From RGIG5327 sp045612485 (GTDB lineage: Bacteria > Verrucomicrobiota > Lentisphaeria > Victivallales > UBA1829): a stretch of 64,000 bases of DNA. The notes under the pieces are model-generated. The model did no database searches. It worked only from the letters and a program-made list of their open reading frames with translations, and was not told where the DNA came from. Where the stretch lies: the NCBI GenBank assembly GCA_045612485.1, contig JAZKZE010000115.1, positions 1 to 64,000 of the forward strand, given 5' to 3'. Below, piece by piece: positions 16,749 through 25,298 of this stretch. A program made the position numbers and the translations under genes. Positions within the stretch are counted from its first letter, which is position 1. Each line of letters begins with the position of its first letter.

Positions 16749-18917
16749 ATGCAGAAGTTGAAAGTTTCCATCATATTTACTCTGGCAGCCGCCGGCGGGA
16801 TCGCCATGAGTGTTGCCGGCTGCCGCACGGAAGAATCTTACCGTGAGGAAAGAAAAGAGAAGGCTGTTGCCGTTTACAGGGATGTCAAAGCCAAAGAGTA
16901 TCACAAAGGGATGACTCTTACTCTTGATGATTGTATCAGTTTTGCGTTGCGGAACAATATGAGTGTCAAGGTGGCAAATATGGAACGGGATGTCGCTGAA
17001 AGAATGAGAACGGCAGATATTCTGGGAATGCTTCCTGATATTACCATATCCGATAATTTTGCAGGAAGAAGCAATTCTCCCGGTTCAGGCAGTAAAGCTG
17101 TTGTAGGGGATGGAGCCACTTACGGTTACAGCCGCAGCAGTGAAAAACGGGTCAATAACTTTAATATTGATTTTGCATTCAGTCTTCTGGATTGCGGACT
17201 TGCCTTCTTCAATGCACAGCAGAGTCATGACCGTATGCTTTTGCAGGAAAAAGCCGCAGAACGTATCAAACAGAATATTGTACTGGATACAGCAAAAGCC
17301 TATTTCCGTGTAGCGGTTGCCCAGAGAGCTGCCAAGTTGACAGAAGATCTGCTCAAGGAGTGCAAAGACCGTTATGAACTTATCCGGAAATTGCGCAAGG
17401 ATAACAAGATCGATCCCTATCTTGCAACAGAAGAGATCAATAAGTTCCTTGCCATGGAATACCGTTTGAGAAATTATATCAGAACCAATGCCACTGCCCA
17501 GATCGAACTGAGAACTCTTATGGGGGTATATCCCGGGGAAGAGCTGAAAGTGGATGATTCTGTTCTGGATAATCTCCCCCAGATGGATATTCCGGATATT
17601 TCTCTTCTGGAACAGATCGCTGTTCTGAAAAGACCTGAACTTTATGAAACAGACATGCAGAAACACATCAACATCATCGAGTGCCGCAAAACCCTCCTTA
17701 TGATGTTGCCCAATGTACGTCTTTACGGGGATTTTATTAACAACAGCAACTCCTTCCTGATGCATCAGTCCTGGTGGGAACTTGCGGTGCGTGCCGCATA
17801 CAATGTACTGAAAACCCCCCAGTATATCTACCGTTACAGAGCCTTCAATGAACAGGCATCTCTGGAAGAGTTGCGTTCTTTCGTCCAGGCGATCGCTGTT
17901 ATGTCCCAGGTGCGTATGGCGGCTTCCGACATCATTGCCTGCCGTGACCGTTATGACATCAATGTGCGTGATGATGAGATCTATACCAAACACCTGGCAA
18001 AGACCGCAAAAGCCAAAGTCGTCAATATGAAAAAACTGGAATTGGAACATTTGAGAATGGTTGCAGCAGAAACCCGTATTGAGAAACTCATCTCCATGGG
18101 GGCCTGTCATATTGCCAATTACCGTCTGCTCAATGCGCTGGGTATCGACTCTACAGACAGCAAGACCATCGGTTCCATCAAAAGTCAGCTTGATCTTGCC
18201 AAAGTGAGAGCTGAAAAACAGCTTGCTGCCGCAGAAAGAGATTTCCAGGCAAAACTCAATGCCCTTGAAGAGGCGCGTATCGCCCGTATGCTTTTTGATG
18301 ATGCTTCTGCCTACTACAAGGATAAAAAATATGTTGAAGCTGCTGAGTATCTTAAACGTGCGGCAAAGAGAGGAAATGCAGAAGCCTGGTTCTGTCTCGG
18401 AAAACTTTACTGGAACGGCAACGGCGTGAAGAAGGATTATATGAGAGCCGTCCGCTGTTTCGTAAGATCTGCCGATCTGGGGAAAAAGGAAGCACAATTG
18501 CTTGCCGGCTGGACCTATTACAAGGGCGGGCCTGTGAAACAGGATCTTGCCATTGCAAAGAAATATTACCGTATGGCGGCAGACAATGCTGAAGAAAGAG
18601 CATTTTACTGGCTGGGTGTAGTCAGTTACGACATGAAAGATTACAAGGATGCCATGTACTATTTCAAATATGCCGCCAGAGGCGGGGATGTGGGATCTAT
18701 GGTCTGGGTCGGTACGCTTTACCGTAACGGACTTGGTGAAAAAGTGGATTACGACAAAGCCGTTTTCTGGTATGAACGTGCAGCGAAAAAGAATAATGTG
18801 GATGCGATGAACTGTCTGTATATGATGTATGCGGGTGGTTATGGCATCAAAGCTGATGAAAAGAAAGCAGATGAATGGCTGAAGAAATATGAAGCTGCCA
18901 CTGCTGCCAGATATTGA
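16749..18917 (+). CDS. TolC-like lipoprotein fused to C-terminal Sel1-like repeats
   Basis: A 722-aa protein with two parts. Residues 1 to about 500 match the upstream TolC-like paralog, with lipobox SVAGC, then LDDCISFALRNNMSVKV and LLEQIAVLKRPELYETD. After a coiled linker (about 490-525), residues 525-720 consist of about five Sel1-like repeats (AEYLKRAAKRGNAEAW, LGKLYWNGNGVKKDY, AVFWYERAAKKNNVDAM). Sel1 repeats fold as helical pairs and bind proteins. Because TolC C-termini lie in the periplasm, the repeats should sit there and may recruit a partner. GGAGGAAGG lies before the ATG. It is co-transcribed with the upstream paralog (66-base gap) and followed by a strong terminator. Confidence 0.8.
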   Translation: MQKLKVSIIFTLAAAGGIAMSVAGCRTEESYREERKEKAVAVYRDVKAKEYHKGMTLTLDDCISFALRNNMSVKVANMERDVAERMRTADILGMLPDITISDNFAGRSNSPGSGSKAVVGDGATYGYSRSSEKRVNNFNIDFAFSLLDCGLAFFNAQQSHDRMLLQEKAAERIKQNIVLDTAKAYFRVAVAQRAAKLTEDLLKECKDRYELIRKLRKDNKIDPYLATEEINKFLAMEYRLRNYIRTNATAQIELRTLMGVYPGEELKVDDSVLDNLPQMDIPDISLLEQIAVLKRPELYETDMQKHINIIECRKTLLMMLPNVRLYGDFINNSNSFLMHQSWWELAVRAAYNVLKTPQYIYRYRAFNEQASLEELRSFVQAIAVMSQVRMAASDIIACRDRYDINVRDDEIYTKHLAKTAKAKVVNMKKLELEHLRMVAAETRIEKLISMGACHIANYRLLNALGIDSTDSKTIGSIKSQLDLAKVRAEKQLAAAERDFQAKLNALEEARIARMLFDDASAYYKDKKYVEAAEYLKRAAKRGNAEAWFCLGKLYWNGNGVKKDYMRAVRCFVRSADLGKKEAQLLAGWTYYKGGPVKQDLAIAKKYYRMAADNAEERAFYWLGVVSYDMKDYKDAMYYFKYAARGGDVGSMVWVGTLYRNGLGEKVDYDKAVFWYERAAKKNNVDAMNCLYMMYAGGYGIKADEKKADEWLKKYEAATAARY

Positions 18918-18967
18918 TTCAATAGCTGTATAAGCATGTAAAGAAAAAACTTTATCTTTTCAGTCAT

Positions 18968-18999
18968 GCCGGACAGAGTTGTTCTGTCCGGCTTTTATT
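18968..18999 (+). terminator. Terminator of the TolC-like pair
   Basis: GCCGGACAGA pairs perfectly with TCTGTCCGGC (18983-18992) around a 5-base loop, followed by TTTTATTTT. Confidence 0.9.
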
Positions 19000-19015
19000 T
19001 TCAGATGGATTACTT

Positions 19016-21262
19016 ATGAAGATTCCAACAGCACAGGTTCTTGTCAATCTTTCACTGGACAGATGTTTTGATTACCGTATTCCGGAACATCTGTCGGAAA
19101 AGGTGAAAGTAGGCATGAAAGTAATGGTACCTTTCGGCAGGGGGAATTCCCGGCGGGAAGCGTATGTGGTTGCTTTGCGTGTGCTGGATATCCCGGATGA
19201 AAAAAGAAGTGTGTATAAGGATATTTCCGGGATCTGTGTAAATTTTCCCGCATTGTCCGATCAGATGGTGAAACTTTCCGAATGGATGGCAGATTATTAT
19301 TGCTGTGCAAGGGAAGTGGCGGTGCGTTCTCTTCTTCCGGGAGCTGTCCGTAATGGAAAGATCAAAGAAAAGACAAAGAAGGTCTATTTTCTTTCGGATA
19401 CGGCAAAAGCTCTTGCCTTTATAGAGGAAAATCCCCGGGCAAAAGGAAAGATCGCCGTGATCCGGTCTTTGCTGAGAAGAAGCGGAACGGATAAGGATTT
19501 TATTCTTTATGATGCGAAAGTTACTGCTGCTGTTTTAGAGGAGCTTGTAAAACTTTCGCTGGTAAGTTACGACGAAGTAGCTGTTGAACGGCAGTTTGCC
19601 AATGATAAAGTCATCCGTTCCAAACCCCATGCACCCACAGAGGAGCAGGCGAAGGCATTGCAGATCATTACGGAAAAGATGGATTGTATCAAGGCGGAGG
19701 AACCTCATACAGTCCTGCTCCACGGGGTGACGGCTTCCGGGAAAACGGAAGTCTATCTTCAGGCGATCTCTCATGCTGTGGAAGCGGGGAAGGAAGCTAT
19801 TGTACTTGTGCCGGAAATTTCTCTTACGCCACAAACGGTGGAACGGTTCCGTTCCCGTTTCGGGGATATGGTCAGTGTCCTTCACAGCGGGCTTACGGAT
19901 GTGGAAAGGTACGAGGAGTGGATGAAGGTCCATGCCAGGAAAGTAAAGATCGCAGTAGGGGCAAGATCGGCATTGTTTGCTCCTTTCCGTCAACTGGGGT
20001 TGATCATTGTGGATGAAGAGCATGATTCCTCTTATAAACAATCGGAAGCTCCCCGGTATAATGCAAGGGATGTGGCTGTTGTCCGGGGAAAATTTGAAAA
20101 GTGTGTGGTGATCCTGGGATCGGCTACGCCTTCACTGGAATCGTATAAAAATGCCCTTGACGGGAAATATACGCTTTGTGAGATGAAGAAAAGGACGGAC
20201 GCCAATATCGTTCTCCCTGAGGTCAAGATCATTGATATGCGTCTGGAGGCGGATGATGAAGGGAAAAAGCCGGTTTTTTCCAAATTTCTTATTGATGCAG
20301 TTCATAAAAGGATCGCCATGGGGGAGCAGAGTATCCTCTTTTTCAATTTGCGGGGGTATGCAAGAAAGCTGGTCTGTACTGCCTGCGGGGCATATCAGGC
20401 GGAGTGTCCGGAGTGTTCGGTAGCTTATACCTATCACAAACGGGCGGGGGTATTGCGTTGTCCCCGGTGTGCGGCAACTTTACTTGCACCGGAAAAATGT
20501 CCGGAATGCGGTTCATCTGAATTGAAATATATTGGAGTGGGGACGGAAAAAATCGAAAACATTTCTTTTGATGTGTTCAAAGGGGCAAGGATCTCCCGTA
20601 TGGATTCGGATGTGATGACTACCGCCCGTAAATATGAGGAAACATTAAGCAAATTCCGCCGCGGCGAAACGGATATTCTTGTAGGCACGCAGATGATCGC
20701 CAAGGGGCTTCACTTCCCCAATGTGACCCTTGTGGGGCTTATCAATGCGGATATCGGATTGAATATGCCGGACTTCCGTGCCTTTGAGCGTGGTTTTCAG
20801 TTGATCACCCAGGTGGCTGGGCGTGCCGGACGGGGGGAGGTGCCGGGGGAGGTGCTTGTACAGACAACTTTGCCCTTCAATCCGGCAGTATGCTGTGCAG
20901 CCAATCATGATTTTAAAAGTTTTTATGATGAGGAGATCCTGATAAGAGAAGAGTTGCAGTATCCCCCCTTTGGTCATTTGATGGCGGTACATTTCAACGG
21001 GGAAGATCCGTCAAAAGTGATGGAGGAAGCGTTGCTTCTTATGGAAAAAGTTCTTCCTTATAAAGAGGAGGCTACTTTATATGAGGAACCCCGCTGCGCC
21101 CATTTTGAAAGGATGAAAGGAAAGTACCGGTTTATTGCGGTATTCCGTTCCGGAAATCTGGCACCTTTACGCAGGGCGTTGCGTAAAGAGATTTTTCAGG
21201 CAAATTACCACAGGAAAAAGATGGAAGTATATGTGGATGTGGATGCCATATCTCTTTTGTGA
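19016..21262 (+). CDS. priA: Primosomal protein N' (replication restart helicase PriA)
   Basis: A 748-aa protein, close to the usual PriA length. It has the N-terminal 3'-DNA-end binding domain (residues 1-100, starting TAQVLVNLSLDRCFDYRIP), Walker A GVTASGKTEV near residue 240, Walker B DEEH near 333, and the PriA zinc module of paired cysteines (CTACGAYQAECPEC, CPRC, CPECG) at about 452-505. PriA reloads the replisome at stalled forks. The ATG at 19016 has a poor ribosome binding site, but the N-terminus matches the family. It is monocistronic, between a terminator and a long intergenic region. Confidence 0.96.
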   Translation: MKIPTAQVLVNLSLDRCFDYRIPEHLSEKVKVGMKVMVPFGRGNSRREAYVVALRVLDIPDEKRSVYKDISGICVNFPALSDQMVKLSEWMADYYCCAREVAVRSLLPGAVRNGKIKEKTKKVYFLSDTAKALAFIEENPRAKGKIAVIRSLLRRSGTDKDFILYDAKVTAAVLEELVKLSLVSYDEVAVERQFANDKVIRSKPHAPTEEQAKALQIITEKMDCIKAEEPHTVLLHGVTASGKTEVYLQAISHAVEAGKEAIVLVPEISLTPQTVERFRSRFGDMVSVLHSGLTDVERYEEWMKVHARKVKIAVGARSALFAPFRQLGLIIVDEEHDSSYKQSEAPRYNARDVAVVRGKFEKCVVILGSATPSLESYKNALDGKYTLCEMKKRTDANIVLPEVKIIDMRLEADDEGKKPVFSKFLIDAVHKRIAMGEQSILFFNLRGYARKLVCTACGAYQAECPECSVAYTYHKRAGVLRCPRCAATLLAPEKCPECGSSELKYIGVGTEKIENISFDVFKGARISRMDSDVMTTARKYEETLSKFRRGETDILVGTQMIAKGLHFPNVTLVGLINADIGLNMPDFRAFERGFQLITQVAGRAGRGEVPGEVLVQTTLPFNPAVCCAANHDFKSFYDEEILIREELQYPPFGHLMAVHFNGEDPSKVMEEALLLMEKVLPYKEEATLYEEPRCAHFERMKGKYRFIAVFRSGNLAPLRRALRKEIFQANYHRKKMEVYVDVDAISLL

Positions 21263-21439
21263 TATGTGATTGAGTATCTGTTTATCTGTCAATTTGTCTA
21301 TCTCTTTTCACAGTTATCTCATGATTTATGAGTTTACCGGGAAGAAAGATTTGTTTGTGTTTTTCTCACCCTCATTTCCCTGACTTTTTCATTGTTCCGG
21401 GCCGTCTGGAAAGGTAAGGAGTTTTTTTACATTATAAGA

Positions 21440-21500
21440 CGATTTTCTGCGGTACAGTTTTTCTCCACTGTGCGTTGGTTGGCAACCGCTCCGCCCGGCA
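21440..21500. repeat. Copy 2 of the diverged GC-rich repeat
   Basis: This stretch matches window positions 11-73: an upstream CGATT...CTGCGGT block and a 37-base block (21464-21500 against 37-73) with 8 mismatches. The surrounding DNA is A/T-rich, so the element stands out. Confidence 0.4.
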
Positions 21501-21569
21501 GATGTGATTTTTTTGCCCAGAAGTTTTTTATAATCTTGCATAAAATAATACACATACAATAAAAGATGC

Positions 21570-21598
21570 TTGACAAATGAAGCATGATAGTGTATACT
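21570..21598 (+). promoter_or_regulatory. Near-consensus sigma-70 promoter
   Basis: TTGACA (21570-21575), 17-base spacer, TATACT (21593-21598). The next start codon is at 21895, so it would produce an unusually long leader of about 290 bases, or a separate small RNA. CAGGTATA and TATAACCTG further down could pair. Confidence 0.55.
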
Positions 21599-21894
21599 AT
21601 AAAGGATCATATTTTTCAGGTATAAGGAAAGTTTGTAAAGGTGTGCCATATAACCTGTAATTATTTTTCACTGGATTTATTCTTTTTTTTGTTCAATCAG
21701 AGAATATATCCGGAAAATCAGACAATACAAAAATCTTGAATAATGTTTTTTTTATTGTACTTTATAAAAAGGAACAATCGGTTGTATTCTTTATTTTCCG
21801 TTCAGAAAAAGAAAGACAGAAAAATAAGAATTACGGACAATAAAAATAAAAATGCTTTTTTGAATATTAACAGATAAAAGAGATGTAAAAAATT

Positions 21895-23073
21895 ATGAAA
21901 ACATGGAAACATCCCCTTGTACTTACTGCACTTTTTTGTGCCATGCTGCTTTCAGCTGCCCCGAAAATGCAGGAAAAGCTGATTTTTCCGGAAAAGATCT
22001 ATGCCGTACCGGGTATTGAAAGCAATATTTATTATGAAAATATTTTCCATACCCACAATCCTGCCAATTACTCTTTTGAATTTCTGTGTAAAAAAGGGAA
22101 TAATGGAGAGAAAAGATGGTACTATACGCCCAGGAAAGGGGATGAAGGTACTTATGACGTTACTTTGCGTGTCTGGGATGATGATGGCGTGGTAGCGGAA
22201 GCAAAAAGCCAATTGATCGTCACACCTGCTGATGCGGGTAAGGATAAAGAATTTTCCCTTATGATCGTAGGGTGCAGCGGCATTGCCATGTATAATGCCT
22301 ACCCCACCCATGTGTATAATCTTTTCCGGCAACCCGGAAATCCCAAATTAACGATGGTCGGGGAAACCGGACCGGGGTGGCCCGATAAGATCGGCGAAAT
22401 CCGGCACGAGGGGTACGGCGGATGGAGTTTTCTTACTTTTACCACCAGCGGCCGTATCCGTGGGAAATCACCTAATATGCGGGAAAATCCCTTCTGGAAT
22501 TTCCAGACGAAAAGTCTGGATTTTGCGGCATATTTCAAAAAGAATAATGGAGGAAAAGCTCCGGATATCATTACAGTCACTCTTGGCGGAAATGATACAT
22601 TCAGCGGAAAGGATGATACCATTGAAAAAATTATTTCCGGTGTGAAACAGAGAGCCGTTACTTTTTTCTCAGCTCTGCGGAAAGCTGCCCCCAATGCAAG
22701 GATCGCCATTGTCATGCCCTATTATATTGCCGCCTCCCAGGATGCTTTCGGGTACAATTACGGTACTGCCGGGAACAGATGGCAGTTTAAGAAGAATTAC
22801 AGGGCTTATATGCTGATGATGCTTGCTCTTGCAAAGGAAAGAAAGGATCTGAAACTGGATGTTGTTCTTACCAGCGGTGCAACGGATAATGAAAATAACG
22901 TTACGATCCATAAAATTGCCCCCAATGCCCGTAATAAGGCAGTGAAGATCAAACGTATCGGCAATGCTCTCCACCCCCTTCCTGCCGGGTATCAGCAGAG
23001 TGCGGATGTTTTCTATTGCTGGGTGAAATATATATATCATCAGCAGAAGGCAGAAAAACTCCCCGGAAAATAA
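21895..23073 (+). CDS. Secreted SGNH-hydrolase-like protein, copy 1
   Basis: A 392-aa protein with a Sec signal peptide (cleavage near LLSAAPKM). Residues about 30-115 look like an Ig/PKD-like beta-sandwich (YDVTLRVWDDDGVVAEAKS). Residues 115-385 resemble an SGNH/GDSL esterase: block I is IVGCSG (Ser kept, the usual Asp of GDS replaced by Cys), block II is EGYGGWS, block III is LGGND, and block V has NALHP with the His. The residue three before that His, normally Asp, is Asn. SGNH enzymes of this kind often remove acyl groups from glycans. It is paralogous to the next gene and likely in one operon with it. Confidence 0.7.
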   Translation: MKTWKHPLVLTALFCAMLLSAAPKMQEKLIFPEKIYAVPGIESNIYYENIFHTHNPANYSFEFLCKKGNNGEKRWYYTPRKGDEGTYDVTLRVWDDDGVVAEAKSQLIVTPADAGKDKEFSLMIVGCSGIAMYNAYPTHVYNLFRQPGNPKLTMVGETGPGWPDKIGEIRHEGYGGWSFLTFTTSGRIRGKSPNMRENPFWNFQTKSLDFAAYFKKNNGGKAPDIITVTLGGNDTFSGKDDTIEKIISGVKQRAVTFFSALRKAAPNARIAIVMPYYIAASQDAFGYNYGTAGNRWQFKKNYRAYMLMMLALAKERKDLKLDVVLTSGATDNENNVTIHKIAPNARNKAVKIKRIGNALHPLPAGYQQSADVFYCWVKYIYHQQKAEKLPGK

Positions 23074-23129
23074 GGGTTCGGAATAAAAACAATTTATATA
23101 AACAATAAACAACTGAAGGAGAAAAATTC

Positions 23130-24311
23130 ATGAAAACATTGAAACTCACCATGACACTTGCTGCACTTTTCTGTGCGGTGCTGCTTTTTGCAGCACCGAA
23201 AATGCAGGATAAACTGATTTTGCCGGAAAAGATCTACGCAGTACCGGGCATTGAAACCAATATTTACTATGCCAACATTTTCCGTACCATCAATCCTGCC
23301 AACTATTCCTTTGAATTCCTGTGCAAAAAGGGCAATAACGATGCCAAGAGATGGCACTTTACTCCGAAAAAAGGTGAAGAAGGTACTTATGATGTTACCT
23401 TGCGTGTCTGGGATGATGATGGTGTGGTTGCAGAAGCCAAAAGCCAGTTGATCGTTACCCCTGCGGATGCAGGAAAAGATAAAAATCTTTCCATTATGAT
23501 CGTGGGGTCTTCCTGTATTTCCATGTTCCACGCATACCCCACTCATATTTACAATCTCTTTAAAACCCCCGGTAATCCCAAACTTACCATGATCGGTGAA
23601 AACGGCCCCGGCTGGCCCGATAAAATCGGTGAGATCCGTCATGAAGGTTACGGAGGATGGAGTTATCAGACCTTTATCACCAAGGGACGTGTCCGTGGTA
23701 AAAGTGCCAATATGAGAGAAAGTCCCTTCTGGAATTTCAAGACAAAAAGTCTGGATTTTGCTGAATATTTCAAGAAAAATACCAATGGCAAAGCTCCTGA
23801 TCTTGTGACGGTTTCCCTTGGCGGAAATGATATGTTCCGCGCTCAGGATGCCACCATGAAAGAACACGTTGCCGGTGTGAGAAAGAATATGATCACATTC
23901 TTTACCGCCCTGCGTAAAGCAGCTCCCGATGCGAAAGTTGCCATCGTTCTTATTGATTATGCTGCCACCTCCCAGGATGCCTTCGGTTACAACTACGGCA
24001 GCACCCAGACCAGATGGCAGTTCAAGAAAAATTATGCCGCCTTTATCAAAATGGTACAGGCTCTGGTGAAAGAAAAACCTGAACTCAAACTGGAACTGGT
24101 GCTTCTTAATGGTGCCGTGGATAATGAAAACAATGGTCACATCTACAGAATGAATGCCAATGCCAGAAATAAAGCAACGAAAGTTCTTTTCCAGGCAAAT
24201 GCCCTGCATCCCAAGCCCCATGGTTATCAGCAGGGTGCAGATGCCTTCTACTGCTGGATGAAGTATATGCTTCACAGAGATGAACAGGCAGCAAAAGCTG
24301 TAAAGAAATGA
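23130..24311 (+). CDS. Secreted SGNH-hydrolase-like protein, copy 2
   Basis: A 393-aa paralog of the preceding gene, similar along its entire length: signal peptide (LLFAAPKMQ), beta-sandwich domain, then SGNH-like blocks IVGSSC, EGYGGWS, LGGND and NALHP. Block I reads G-S-S instead of G-D-S, and the block V Asp position is again Asn. Both copies share the unusual residues, so this is a family trait, not decay of one copy. It has a good ribosome binding site (GAAGGAG) and follows copy 1 by 56 bases. It is followed by strong inverted repeats at 24322-24486. Confidence 0.7.
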   Translation: MKTLKLTMTLAALFCAVLLFAAPKMQDKLILPEKIYAVPGIETNIYYANIFRTINPANYSFEFLCKKGNNDAKRWHFTPKKGEEGTYDVTLRVWDDDGVVAEAKSQLIVTPADAGKDKNLSIMIVGSSCISMFHAYPTHIYNLFKTPGNPKLTMIGENGPGWPDKIGEIRHEGYGGWSYQTFITKGRVRGKSANMRESPFWNFKTKSLDFAEYFKKNTNGKAPDLVTVSLGGNDMFRAQDATMKEHVAGVRKNMITFFTALRKAAPDAKVAIVLIDYAATSQDAFGYNYGSTQTRWQFKKNYAAFIKMVQALVKEKPELKLELVLLNGAVDNENNGHIYRMNANARNKATKVLFQANALHPKPHGYQQGADAFYCWMKYMLHRDEQAAKAVKK

Positions 24312-24321
24312 GAAATACACA

Positions 24322-24352
24322 GTTTCCGGAAATCTTCATGGTTTCCGGAAAC
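24322..24352. repeat. 11-bp stem-loop after the SGNH pair
   Basis: GTTTCCGGAAA (24322-24332) and TTTCCGGAAAC (24342-24352) pair perfectly with a 9-base loop. No T-run follows, so it may be a transcript-stabilising or partial termination hairpin. It abuts the next inverted repeat. Confidence 0.65.
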
Positions 24353-24486
24353 GTCGCATAATATACATTATGTGACAGAGAAAGGCTTTTTTTCCGTTGC
24401 AAAATAAAAAAAAAGCAGATATGTGAAGTATAAAACAGATTTAATAGAAATTCAAAGGAGGTAACATAATGTATATTATGCGACGT
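24351..24486. repeat. 23-bp perfect inverted repeat covering the pseudopilin start codon
   Basis: Positions 24351-24373 are the exact reverse complement of 24464-24486. The right arm contains the ATG at 24469 and the first codons, and begins directly after the strong ribosome binding site AAAGGAGGT (24455-24462). If transcribed from upstream, the arms would form a 23-bp helix that hides the start codon. Alternatively the 136-bp segment is a miniature inverted-repeat element. Confidence 0.75.
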
Positions 24487-25251
24487 CAAAAATTTACACT
24501 TATTGAATTGTTGGTTGTCATAGCTATTATTGCCATCCTTGCCGGGATGCTTCTTCCGGCATTGACCAAAGCAAGATCCAAAGCATTTTCCACCGCCTGT
24601 AAAAATCAGTTGAAGCAGTGCGGGCTTTATATGCATATGTATGCGAATGATTTTAAAGGCTGGGTTCCGGCTAATGCCCGTGGCTACGACTACGAAACCG
24701 GATATCTGGACACTCTTGCCCCCTATATCGGGTGGACTCCGGATACTATTAAGAAATCTTCTATGACAGGGAATAATGAAAGGGCAATCAGTATTCTCTC
24801 CAAATTCAAAACTTTTTCCTGTCCCACCATGCCGCTGCCCAAATATCTCATTTCCTATGCTGAGCTGCAGCATTATACTTACGGGGTGTTTTCCTGTCCC
24901 CGTACAGCAAGTTATTCTTACTACGAACTGAAATGGCCTGAGGTAAACAGTAAAGCACATTGGAAGATCGAACTTATGAAGATCAATAATACACCTCCCC
25001 ATATGGCAGATACTATTTCCCATGTTAAATCTTATGAAAGAGAGGGCGCGACGGTGGCAGGCATATTCCAGGCGCCTTCTTTTCAGGTCAATAGCCAGGG
25101 CGATGTCGGGTATATCGGGATGCGCCATGACGGGGAAGCCAATACCCTGCGTATCGATATGGCTGTAAAAAGTTACAAAGGAAGACAGATTTTTACGGCT
25201 CCGCGTGTTTTGCGTTACAGATCCGGTAACGGTACGATTATTGATAAATGA
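24469..25251 (+). CDS. Pseudopilin-like protein (prepilin N-terminal methylation motif)
   Basis: A 260-aa protein with a type IV prepilin leader: RRQK|FTLIELLVVIAIIAILAG, with processing after the Lys and the conserved Glu at +5. The rest is the globular family common in Lentisphaerae and Planctomycetes, with MYANDFKGWVP early on and a C-terminal RHDGEANTLRID that is a variant of the H-X9-DG motif (D-M instead of D-G). Such proteins are processed by prepilin peptidase and may be handled by the T2SS/pilus machinery or displayed on the surface; the role is unknown. The ribosome binding site is near-perfect, but the start codon lies in a 23-bp inverted repeat. It is followed 47 bases later by the large secreted protein. 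Confidence 0.85.
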   Translation: MYIMRRQKFTLIELLVVIAIIAILAGMLLPALTKARSKAFSTACKNQLKQCGLYMHMYANDFKGWVPANARGYDYETGYLDTLAPYIGWTPDTIKKSSMTGNNERAISILSKFKTFSCPTMPLPKYLISYAELQHYTYGVFSCPRTASYSYYELKWPEVNSKAHWKIELMKINNTPPHMADTISHVKSYEREGATVAGIFQAPSFQVNSQGDVGYIGMRHDGEANTLRIDMAVKSYKGRQIFTAPRVLRYRSGNGTIIDK

Positions 25252-25298
25252 TCGATTTTCTTACTCATAAATACAAGATTTTTAATTAAGGAAAAAAG

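Larger units (their letters stand above)
21263..21894. other. 632-bp intergenic region
   Basis: No supported gene. It contains the second copy of the GC-rich diverged repeat (21440-21500), a near-consensus plus-strand promoter (21570-21598) and long A/T-rich DNA up to the first SGNH gene. The base composition changes sharply around the repeat. Confidence 0.5.
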
